Position numbers and translations under genes: made by a program. From Budorcas taxicolor (Eukaryota > Chordata > Mammalia > Artiodactyla > Bovidae), in the NCBI RefSeq assembly GCF_023091745.1, contig NC_068922.1:81749533-81813532 (forward strand): a stretch of 64,000 nt of DNA, written 5' to 3'. Below, piece after piece: positions 43,002-51,814 of the stretch (position 1 is its first letter; each line of letters starts with the position of its first letter). The notes beneath the pieces are model-generated. The model was not told where the DNA came from and searched no databases. It saw only the letters and a program-made list of their open reading frames with translations.

Positions 43002-43128
43002 TGTGGTGGTTCAGTCGCCAAGTCATGTCCAGCTCTTCCGACCTCATGGACTGTGGTCTGCCAGGCTCCTCTGTCCCAAGTATTCCCCGGGCAAGAATCC
43101 TGGAGTGGGTTGCCATTTCCTTCTCCAT
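43002..43128 (-). mobile_element. Bov-tA SINE (third of three, truncated)
   Basis: GTGGTTCAGTCGCCAAGTC, GGACTGTGGTCTGCCAGG, CCCGGGCAAGAATCCTGGAG, TTGCCATTTCCTTCTCC; the tRNA-like head is missing. Confidence 0.92.
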
Positions 43129-43499
43129 ATGGTCATGTATCTTTCTGCATAAAATCAAAGAGCATCTAAGTGCATAAATCAAAAGCTGTTGAGGCAGGGA
43201 ATGTAGGAGGAAGCAGAACTCAGGATGAGTGAGTGCTCGGGTCTGGGTCTAGGGCTCGAAGAGATGCCAGTTCTTGAGGCCGTGAGCCGAGGGTGCAGGG
43301 GCTGCTGCCTAGCACCCAGCCTCGGACCCAGGTGGGGAAGTTAGACCTCTGACAGACGAGATGATGCTGATGGGGAACGGGGCTACTAGAGTGGTTTCCA
43401 CGTGGAAGAGAGTGAACTGGATTTCGGTCTTCCACGGCACCGCTCCCTCCCAATAAAATGATCATTCACAATGAATTCAAGCTTAACTGGGAAAAGCAA
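43129..43499. other. No recognisable gene or repeat
   Basis: Short unique stretch between the SINE cluster and the L1 piece. An 81-codon minus frame (43220-43465) has no recognisable domain. Confidence 0.35.
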
Positions 43500-43845
43500 A
43501 GCTTTAACACCTATGGAAGAAAATAGAGACCGTGTTTGACGTTAGGATCCTGAAGGATTTCTTAAGATATAAAAACAAAAAAAAAGACCCATAATCTGAC
43601 TCCAATGAAAATTTAAACTTCTGTTTATTAAAAAACCCCATAAAGAAAAAGAAAAGACAACCCCAGACCCCTTTTATAACGCACTGACAAGAATCTGTTG
43701 TCTGGACTACAGTAACGAAAAAATTCCTACAGTGAAAATACGGGCCAAAGGCACGAACACATTGCACAGAATATAAAACAGGGATAGAAGAAAGCATATG
43801 AGGACAACGCTCAACCCCATCCCAATCAGAAAAATGAGCATTAAG
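43500..43845 (+). mobile_element. L1 LINE fragment, end of ORF2
   Basis: CCTATGGAAGAAAATAGAGAC, GATTTCTTAAGATATAAAAAC, GACTCCAATGAAAATTTAAAC, TTCTGTTTATTAAAAAACC, AAAGGCACGAACACATTGCAC, GAAAGCATATGAGGACAACG, CAATCAGAAAAATGAGCATTAAG follow L1 ORF2 C-terminal wording in order. Old and frameshifted. Confidence 0.75.
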
Positions 43846-43849
43846 ATCT

Positions 43850-44050
43850 TGTGTTGATGTCCAGGGAAACAGGAGCGCTGGAGCCAGAGGTCGTGCAAAG
43901 GCCCAGAGGCAGGCTCCTGCCTGGCTGGTCAGGAAGAGCAGGAAGTCCAGTGAGCCAGACAGAGGGCGGCAGGAGAAGGGGACAGAGACAGGCAAGGGTC
44001 CAGACCATTGATTTCTGTGCCATGTGATTCAGCCCTTGACTTCAGGGACT
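43850..44050 (+). repeat. Ancient mammalian interspersed repeat
   Basis: GGTCGTGCAAAGGCCCAGAGGCAGG, GGTCAGGAAGAGCAGGAAGTCCAGTG recur in similar form (GGGCGTGCAGAGGCCCTGAGGCAGG) at 44425-44455 and are parts of the unnamed old family also seen at 45035. Confidence 0.4.
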
Positions 44051-45034
44051 AGCAAGATAAGGTGTAAGAATAATAAAGAGAAACGTGAACATAGAGGGGA
44101 CACCATTCACAGGAGTGGCAAACCAGTCTTGAGAGAGAGGCTCAAAGGGAGAGCAAAGCAGATGTTTTAGATAATTCAATATTTAAATAATTCAGACCAT
44201 GTTTATTAAGGTATCTGCTAGACCCTCTATTAGGAGCTAAGGTTTCAAAGATCAAGAAGAAGAAACTGCCATAAAAGAAGTCATGTGTCTTCATAAAGAA
44301 GTATAAGAATAAACGGAAACAAGTAATGAGCTGTTAAAATGTGACGTTCACAATAAAAGAATGTGTATTTGTGGTAACTTCAGCCTCCCCCTTTTTTTCC
44401 CTAAGCTCACACTGCAGAGCACCAGAGCCAGAGGGCGTGCAGAGGCCCTGAGGCAGGACCTGGCTTGGCTTGATGGTTGATACTGTTTGCTGCCAATTTA
44501 CACCTCAGGAAACAGCTACAGGAGAGATTAAGTAACTTGTTCAGAGCCGAGTCTCTCTGCTCCAAGCTCTTGGCCTTTGGGGCTGGATAACCATTTGTTG
44601 TGAGGCTGTCCTGCGCACCGTAGGCTGTTCCGTAGCATCCTTGGTCTCTACGTACTAAAAGCAGGTAGCTCCCCACCCTCGACAGTTGTGAGAACCACGG
44701 TGTCTCTAGACAAATATCTCCTGGATGACAAAATCAACCCCATGGAGAACCACTGGTTCAGGAACAGAGTAAGGGGTGAGGGTAGAAATTCAGACCAAAT
44801 CTGTCGATGCCAGAGGTGATAGTTGTTGATTGCTTTCTACGGAGCCCTTGCTGTGATGAACAGTGCCTTTCTGAATGGGTCTCTTGGGAACACTGCCCAT
44901 TCGTGTTTAACATTCATGTAAAGCAAGGCAGCTACTACAAATGGCTCACCCTGGAGGAAGGTACACAGGAGACCAACACAGATTTATTTTCAGTTTCCAT
45001 TGTTTGTTGAACATCTCAAGACACGCGTAGTATC
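44051..45034. other. Mostly unassigned, with a second copy of the ancient-repeat core
   Basis: The only recognisable element is the short AGGCCCTGAGGCAGG core at about 44438-44455. Other frames have no similarity I can name. Confidence 0.35.
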
Positions 45035-45560
45035 AAATAACAGCCTGCATTTCATTCATTCATGCAGCAATACTGGGCGTTGTCCTGGGCACTGAGGCCC
45101 TCAGTGGACAAGTTAGAAAGATCCTGACTTGTGCACAGTCTAATGGGGGATGGAGAACAGACAGAGACACGTTAGAACATCATGTGACAAGATAACTTCA
45201 ATTTGTGCCATGAGTTTTTTTGGGGAAAAAAAAAAAGTTTCCAAGGGAAACTGTCTTGGCTGGAAGAAGGGAGCTAATTTGGACTCAGATATCACGGAAG
45301 GCTTTCCAGAGGAGGTGGCACAAGCTGAGAAATCGGTGATAAGAAAGAGTCAGCCGAGTGAAAATCTGAAGGAAGAGAGCAGCAGAGAAGAACAAGCAGG
45401 CGCTAAGATGCAGGGAGTGAGCCTGGCGTATTCTGGGATCAGGAAGAGCGTCTTGGTGGACGGCGGGGGTTGAGCCAAGGCAAGAAGGACGTGGGGGCCT
45501 GGGGCCATGCCTGACCTTGTAAGCCAGTGGATTTTATTCTATATGCAAACGGAACATGAC
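45035..45560 (+). repeat. Ancient mammalian interspersed repeat, longest copy
   Basis: CATTCATTCATGCAGC, GTCCTGGGCACTGAGGC, GTCTAATGGGGGATGGAGAACAG, GGAAGGCTTTCCAGAGGAGGTGG, GGGGCCATGCCTGACCTTGTAAGCC, GGATTTTATTCTA appear in the order of the full family (start to about 500 bp). The 107-codon frame 45150-45473 lies within it and is not a gene. Confidence 0.5.
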
Positions 45561-46179
45561 TTATTGAAGCCACTTCAAAAGGAAGACCAGATGTTATCTT
45601 TCTCCAAGCTAAAATACCAGAGCAGGGTCCTGCATCTTCTTGCTTCCATCATTCATAGTTACATGTTTGGGATTATTTAAATGGACTGATGTGGGACTTA
45701 ACATTTGAAGCCAAGGAAAGTCAAAGAAATATTTAAAATATATTAGTTTAGCTTTTATTCTCACCGCAGAGCTTCTGCAAAACCAGCTTTTTTTTTTTCT
45801 TATTGCTCTGGCTCCTTAGAAAGTCTACTGAGCATTTGATTTCATTAAAAAGAGCCCACAAGCATCTATATTCTTTAGGAATTCTGATGTTGAGCATCAA
45901 TGGCTGTCAGTGATTTTTGGATTTCTTTTTTAGAAAGATATTACTGTGATGATCTTATTTCATATTTCAGGGCTAACAATTTAATGTCTACTGCTTGTGA
46001 AGGGACAAAATAGAAATAATTTAAGTGCCCAGCAATGGAAAAAGAGAAATAGAATGTCTCATCACTATATGATGGAATACGAGTCAGTAGTTTACTGACT
46101 AGACCTAAGTGCATCGAACTGTGCAAGAAGGAGAAGGGAGAAGCAGGCTGTAGTCAAACAGGCATATAAAAATACACTT
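45561..46179. other. Unassigned; possible L1 scrap
   Basis: GTGCCCAGCAATGGAAAAAG and TATATGATGGAATACGAGTCAG (46027-46085) resemble sense L1 3' wording, but identity is weak. Nothing else recognised. Confidence 0.35.
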
Positions 46180-46275
46180 CCCTCCAGATTTATTGAGGTA
46201 TAATCGACACCTAACATAGTGTAAGCTCGAGGCACACAGATGCAAATTGGCCCATTTATACACTGCGCAGTGATG
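46180..46275 (-). mobile_element. L1 LINE 3'-end fragment
   Basis: CCAGATTTATTGAGGTATAATCGACAC is the standard antisense L1 3' UTR phrase, followed by GTAAGCTCGAGGCACAC and GCAGTGATGACCGCTG. Confidence 0.65.
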
Positions 46276-46351
46276 ACCGCTGTGGCATGGTGGCCTGAGA
46301 TAGCGCAAAAAACTCAGGGGTGGTGGGATGTCCCTTATCTTCATTGTTCAC

Positions 46352-46637
46352 TGTTGCTGTTCAGTTGCTGGATCACGTCTGACTCTTTGTGACCCCATGG
46401 ATTGCAGCACACCAGGCTTTCCTGTCCTTTGCTATCTCCCAGAGTTTGCTCAAACTCATGTCCATTGAGTCAACGATGCCATCCAGCCATCTCATCCTCT
46501 GTCATCCCCTTCTCCTCCCGCCTTCAATCTTTCCCAGCATCAGGGTCTTTTCCTGTGAGTCAGCTCTTCACGTCAGGTGGCTAAAGTATTGGAGCGTCAG
46601 CTTCAGCATCGGTCCTTTCAATGAATAGTCAGGGTTG
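46352..46637 (-). mobile_element. BovB 3'-end fragment
   Basis: CTGTTGCTGTTCAGTTGCTG, GATTGCAGCACACCAGGC, CATCCTCTGTCATCCCC, CAGCTCTTCACGTCAGGTGG, ending near ATGAATAGTCAGGG. Older subfamily. Confidence 0.9.
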
Positions 46638-46639
46638 TG

Positions 46640-46740
46640 ATAATTTCACAGGGTGTACACATTTGTCAGAACTTGAGAAATTTTATGCTTTATTATATAT
46701 GTGCTTTATAGCTGAATGTCAACTATATCTCAGTGAAACT
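46640..46740 (+). mobile_element. L1 LINE 3'-end fragment
   Basis: GTGTACACATTTGTCAGAAC, TTTATTATATATGTGC and AACTATATCTCAGTGAAAC resemble the sense L1M 3' terminus. Confidence 0.5.
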
Positions 46741-46817
46741 ATGAAAATTTCTTATGGTTGGCCATTGGCATGAAAAGTTAAGTTGGTAGAAATTTTCCTT
46801 CCTTACCAGGGCACAAA

Positions 46818-47165
46818 GTGGTTCAGTTCAGTTCAGTCGCTCAGTCGTGTCCGACTCTTTGTGACCCCATGAATCGCAGCACGCCAGGCCTCCCTGTCCA
46901 TCACCAACTCCCGGAGTTCACTCAGACTCACGTCCATCCAGTCTGTGATGCCATCCAGCCATCTCATCCTCGGTCATCCCCCTCTCCTCCTGGCCCCAAT
47001 CCCTCCCAGCATCAGAGTCTTTTCCAATGAGTCAACTCTTCGCATGAGGTGGCCAAAGTACTGGAGTTTCAGCTTCAGCATCATTCCCTCCAAAGAAATC
47101 CCAGGTTGATCTCCTTCAGAATGGACTGGTTGGATCTCCTTGCAGTCCAAGGGACTCTCAAGAGA
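46818..47165 (-). mobile_element. BovB 3'-end fragment
   Basis: TGGTTCAGTTCAGTTCAGTCGC to GTCCAAGGGACTCTCAAGAG; young-subfamily sequence, 5' edge at the VPWTARRS codons. One of several BovB tails truncated near this point. Confidence 0.93.
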
Positions 47166-47375
47166 AATAAAGTTGTAGCGTCCCTTAAAATTAATGGCAT
47201 CTTAAATTTCATCAACTGCAGCAATAATGCCTTTGACCTGAGATTCTGGTGGCTGAGCTTTATGCTATTTTCAGCTAAAAGCACGCTAAGTGATATGCTT
47301 TGGAAATATTGGAGGGGGATATGATTGGAAGACTGTGAATTTGGTTTCAGCCATGTTAAGACTGGGATGGCCGGA

Positions 47376-47570
47376 ACTTCCCTGGTAGTCCAGTGGGGAA
47401 GACTCCAAGCTCCCAAAGCAGGGGACCCAGATTCTATCTTTGGTTGGGGAACTGGATCCCACATGCTGCAACTGAGTTTGAATTATACGGGGATAAAGAC
47501 TGAAGATCCCATGTGCTGCAACTAAGACCTGTGCAGACAAATAAATAAATAAAAATAAGTTTTAAAAAGT
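47376..47570 (+). mobile_element. CHR-type SINE
   Basis: GGAACTTCCCTGGTAGTCCAGTGG, TTGGTTGGGGAACTGGATCCC, CATGCTGCAACTGAG, a partial second copy GATCCCATGTGCTGCAACTAAG, tail AAATAAATAAATAAAAATAAG. Confidence 0.83.
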
Positions 47571-48084
47571 CCTTATAAAAAAGGCACACAAAGATTGGGA
47601 TGGTAGGAAGACTGGTTGTCCCAGTAAGTTTCTAACTGGTCACTCCATCCTCTCGGGCTTCCTCTGGTCCAGGCCCCAGCCAGGCGGTCTTTCTGCCTTT
47701 GCCATAGACTGCCGCCTTAGCCTGGCTCCTGCCTGCCTTGGATAAAACATGCCTTTCCTTACGCTCCCTTCTCTTTGTGCAGCCAAGGGTCATGTGGCTA
47801 AACTCTGGCCAGTGAGGTAAGAGTGGAATTGGTGCGAGCAGCTGATTCTAGTCACCCGTCTAAGAAAGGAGTTCCCAGGACTGCAAATGGGTCTGTCATA
47901 TCTTACTATAAATGCACCCGGGTTTTTCTGCCTTATAATTCACCGACACAGAAACCCTGTTTTCAAAAGAAAAACATACCAGACTCAATTTAGCTGCATC
48001 TTATGAGTGACGTCTTAAAACGTGGCTTCTCTGGATGTCAGCGCTGTTCAATGGCTAATCCCGGTTCTCAAGCAGGCTCTGTCG
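47571..48084. other. No recognisable gene or repeat
   Basis: Unique sequence; CTTTGCCATAGACTGCCGCC and neighbours show no recognisable coding context. Confidence 0.4.
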
Positions 48085-48350
48085 GTGTCCCTGGACAAGC
48101 CATTTATTCTTTCTGCTTCAGATCCTTCAGCTGTGAAACATGGCTAATACTGCAGGCCTTGGGGGTGCTGTGAGGACTAATTAACGCTGGCAGAGCACTT
48201 TGAAGAGGATGTTGTCCTCTTTGCACGTTTTATCCAGGGACTTCGACAAACTGTACCAATAAGGCTGGTCTCATTCATCTCTGTTTTCCAGATCAAGTTA
48301 TAAGGCAGGAGACATTAAAACCTTGCCCAAAGTCGCTCAGTGAACTGGGG
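48085..48350 (+). mobile_element. MIR SINE
   Basis: CCCTGGACAAGCCATTTATTC, AGCTGTGAAACATGGCTAATAC, GGGGGTGCTGTGAGGACTAATTAACG and, separately, TTTTCCAGATCAAGTTATAAGGC ... CTTGCCCAAAGTCGCTCAGTG follow two parts of MIR-like sequence, probably two fragments. Confidence 0.6.
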
Positions 48351-48842
48351 GGTGGGGGCCTAGAGGAGACCTCTGGAATATTGGCTTCTAATCTTGCAAC
48401 AACCATTGAAACACGCTTTGTTTTGAAAAAAGGCCTCTATAAATGCCAAGCGCCTCTGCCACCTAGTTCCTTCTCACGGGTCTCTTTCTCATGTGCTGGC
48501 CTAGATTCTCCTGAGTTGACTTTGCACCGACCTAAAGAGGAGGCCTCTTCTCATCAGAAAAGAAACACGAGTATCTGGGAGAAGGTTAAGGATCACCAGG
48601 CTCCAAAATGTGCATCACAGATAAGTTGACTGGAGGTTTTTGTTAGCTTTGGTGTCCTTGGTTAAAAACTTAACATGTGAGGTCTTCCCCTGCAGAGAGA
48701 GAGTCACTACTTATCTTCTTTAATTGTATCCGGAACTTATTTTAAAAAACTGCACACAGGAGAGAATTCACAGCTTCAGTACTTCACTTTTGCCACAGAT
48801 AACCCCTGCTTATATTTTAGTATAGATATATTCTACCTGGCG

Positions 48843-48890
48843 TGTGGTGTGTGAGTGTGTGTACTTATGTATGTGTGTGTGTATATACCT
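48843..48890 (+). repeat. Interrupted (TG)n microsatellite
   Basis: GTGTGGTGTGTGAGTGTGTGTAC then TATGTATGTGTGTGTGTATATAC; degenerate and short. Confidence 0.85.
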
Positions 48891-49159
48891 TTAAAACAGA
48901 ACGCAGGACCGCACCAGCGTGTGAGCCGCCCTCTCCCCTCTGCCTGGCGCACGCAGCCCTCTCCTCCCCCGCGTCTCCGTGACCTCTCTGCTCTGAATGG
49001 GCCACCGCTCCCCGTCTGGGGCACTGGCACCCGGCCTTCTTCCCCCCGCCCCGTCCTCTCCTCCCACCCGAGTAATATTGTCTCCTTCCCATTTCAGCCC
49101 TCCAGTCTCTCCATCCCTCACCTTCCAAAGGGGTCAGGTCCTGTCTCTTTGCCCTTTGT

Positions 49160-49370
49160 TTCAGTCTCTATGTCATGTCTGACTCTTTGCGACTCCCTGG
49201 ACCGCAGCTCGCCAGGCCTCCCTGCCCATCACTATCTCCCAGAGTTTGCTCAAACTCGTGTCCATGGAGTCGGCGATGCCCTCCAACCATCTCATCCTCT
49301 GCCACCCCCTTCCACTTTGGCCTTCAATCTTCCGAGGACCAGGGACTTTTCCAGTGTCTCGTGGAGAATT
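49160..49370 (-). mobile_element. BovB 3'-end fragment
   Basis: GTTTCAGTCTCTATGTCATGTC, GGACCGCAGCTCGCCAGG, TCTCCCAGAGTTTGCTCAAAC, CATCTCATCCTCTGCCACCCC. Older and more diverged, 5' edge about 49370. Confidence 0.85.
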
Positions 49371-51109
49371 TAGTAATGCCTGTGCTCCCACTGGACTGTC
49401 ACCTCCGTGAGGGCAGAGTCTCGTCTCTTTCTGTCTGCTCCACCAACACTCCAATGCCAAGGAAGCCTGGCTCATATATTTGTCGAACGAACAAGTCAGA
49501 AAGGGTTGCGTCTACATCCATTCGAATGCTTGAGATATGGATTTGTAACAGAATGATAAAATGTCACGTTTCCTGTGGACTCAATTTTGGAGGAAGCCTC
49601 TAAAGGGCAGGGGAAGGCTGAGGTGGGGGGCCCGTTTAGAAAACATTCCACAGCCAAGGTGCGAGGCTGTCTGCGCAGAAGTGACAAAAAAGAGTGACCA
49701 AAAAATGATGGTCCAGGGAGAGCACACGATGCTCACAGAACACGCCGGTAGGTGCACGATTATGCAACAAATCAAGTTACATGGTGCTAGGACCAGGAGC
49801 GAGAGCCAGCCCCATGGAAGATGGGGGCTGGAGAAATTAGGGAGCTGAGCCAGAAGCAGTCCGGAACCCCTTTGCTTGCACTAGTCCATCACGCTTCTCC
49901 AGCCCAAAGAGGACTTTGTAGATAAAGAAATTCAAGGAGGCAGCGTCCCTGCAGACAGCTGTCCTCTCCCCACAGGGCCGCGGGCGAGGCTTGTCCTTAC
50001 TTCATAGCAAGGGAGCGGTTTTCGAGAGGTTTGTGCAGCAGGCTGAGATGCGGGTCCCTGTGAGTGTGGCGAGCACGTGGGCGGCCCGAGTCTGAAGGCG
50101 GAGGTCTGTGGCTGACCTGTGGCCTTGAGCTCGGGGCCGTGATGAGTGCCGAGGCTGCCCTGGGGTGAGTGGAGCACTCAGTACCGCGTGAGCTTTCTCT
50201 CAGGCCACCGTGCACACATGGGCCACAGAGCCGTCAGGAGGACACAGGGGACCCGCTGAAGCCTGGAGCCCTGGGGCCTGGGGGTGTGGGTGGGAAAGAG
50301 TAGCCCGACTGAGAAGGGGATCCACGGTGAGCTCTCGGGCGGGTGCATCTCTAGTGAACTCACAAAAGCGCAGAGACAGAACGAGCAGCCTTAAATGCCT
50401 GCAGCCCGAAGGCGTCTGGCTCCAGGCAAAGCTGGGGCCAGGCAGGTCTCTGATGCCTGCAGTTATTACCTGGAGGAGGAGGCAGCGCAGAAAGTCAGTG
50501 AAGACCCTGCTCCCAACCCCAGCGCGCGCTCAGGCCTGACCGAACTGGCGGATAAACCCTGCGCTGAGAGGTGTTGGCGTTCTGTGGTTGCTAGGCTCAG
50601 CTGAACGCTTTATGACCCAGGAGTAGTCAAAGGGGCCAGGCCCTCCTGGAAATTTCACTCAGGCTTGGAGGAAGCGCTTCTCAATAAGCAAAGTGTAAGG
50701 AGGACTGAGTGAGCTTCCCAGGTGGCCAATCTGCAGCCCCACCCTCCTCGCTGGCGCGACCTCGCCTGGCGGGGCCAAGGCTGCACGTGTTTCTGTGACA
50801 GTCCCACTGAGCGCGGCAGCCCACGGGGCCAAAGCTCAAGGTATTTTTGGTAAAGATTTTGGACACGTGCCAGTTCAGCCTCTGCCCTGGTGCTTGGTGG
50901 CACCCGGTGAGAGAACGGCCTGCTTTGATGAACTTGGGCGCCTGCCCTGGCAGAGTGCAGAAACCTCTGGACTCTCTGTCCGGAAGAACTTAATAATGAT
51001 AGAAATAACAATAACAGTAATTGGCTGAACAGGATGCAGAGAGCAAGGCACGAGGTGTTCGTGTTCGAGTTAGAGTGGATCTCTGCTCTGAATGTGTTGA
51101 AGGGGGCAG
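49371..51109. other. Unassigned, moderately GC-rich unique DNA
   Basis: About 1.7 kb with several overlapping frames of 60-140 codons on both strands, richest in GC at 49960-50650. No domain, CpG island of note, or splice-site arrangement that I can support as a gene. Confidence 0.35.
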
Positions 51110-51297
51110 CTTTTGGGCTGCCCTAGTGGCTCAGATGGTAAAGAATCTGCCTATAGTGCAGGAGACCTGGGTTCAATCACTGCCTGGGGAAGATCCCCTG
51201 GAGAACGGACTGGCTACCCATCCCAGGATCTTGTCTGGAGAATCCCATGGACAGAGGAGCCTGGTGGGCTACATACAGTCCACGGAGTCACGAAGGC
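51110..51297 (+). mobile_element. Bov-tA SINE
   Basis: GGGCTGCCCTAGTGGCTCAG, GACCTGGGTTCAATCACTGC, GACAGAGGAGCCTGGTGGGC, ACAGTCCACGGAGTCACG; tail lost. Confidence 0.93.
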
Positions 51298-51467
51298 CTT
51301 TGGGTTAATTCCTGCTTTTGTGAAGCTGTGGTTATAAAGTTCTATTTCAGTGTGTGACATGGTTTTGTTTTCTAGCCAGATGTCCAAGTAGAAGAGTACT
51401 GTTACATGTGTTCCATTTCACACTGACACTCCTTTCATTGTAATTATTATGCTTTTAATAAGGACAG

Positions 51468-51808
51468 TGTTGTGGACTGAATGTGTCCCTTCAAAATTTA
51501 TAAGTTGAGCTCCTCTCCTTCCCCCAGTGTGATGGTCTTTGGAGCTTTGGGAGATTAGACTTAGATGAGATAATGACTGCGGAGCCCTCGTGAGTAACAT
51601 TAGTGCTTTTAAGAGAACAGAAAGAGAGACCAGAGCCCTGTCTCCCTCTCTGGCATGTGAGCACCGAGCAAGAAGGCTGCTGTCTGCAAGCCAGGAAGAG
51701 GGGTCTGCAGGCACTTCATCCTGGACTTCCCAGACTCTAAAAATGTGAGAAATAAACCTCTGCTGTGGAAGCCACCCGGTCTATGTATTTTGTTATAGCA
51801 GCCTGAGC
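51468..51808 (+). mobile_element. MaLR-like LTR remnant
   Basis: TGTTGTGGACTGAATGTGTCCC, CCCAGTGTGATGGTCTTTGG, CATGTGAGCACCGAGCAAGAAGG, CTGCAAGCCAGGAAGAGG, GTGAGAAATAAACCTCTGC, TTTTGTTATAGCAGCCTGAGC: a solo LTR of an ancient non-coding retrovirus-like family, sense. It contains a polyadenylation-type AATAAA at about 51753. No internal genes. Confidence 0.6.
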
Positions 51809-51814
51809 TTAGAG

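Noticed and set aside
50180..51030. Possible exon cluster in GC-rich DNA
   Set aside because: Several short frames but no recognisable protein similarity or paired splice signals.
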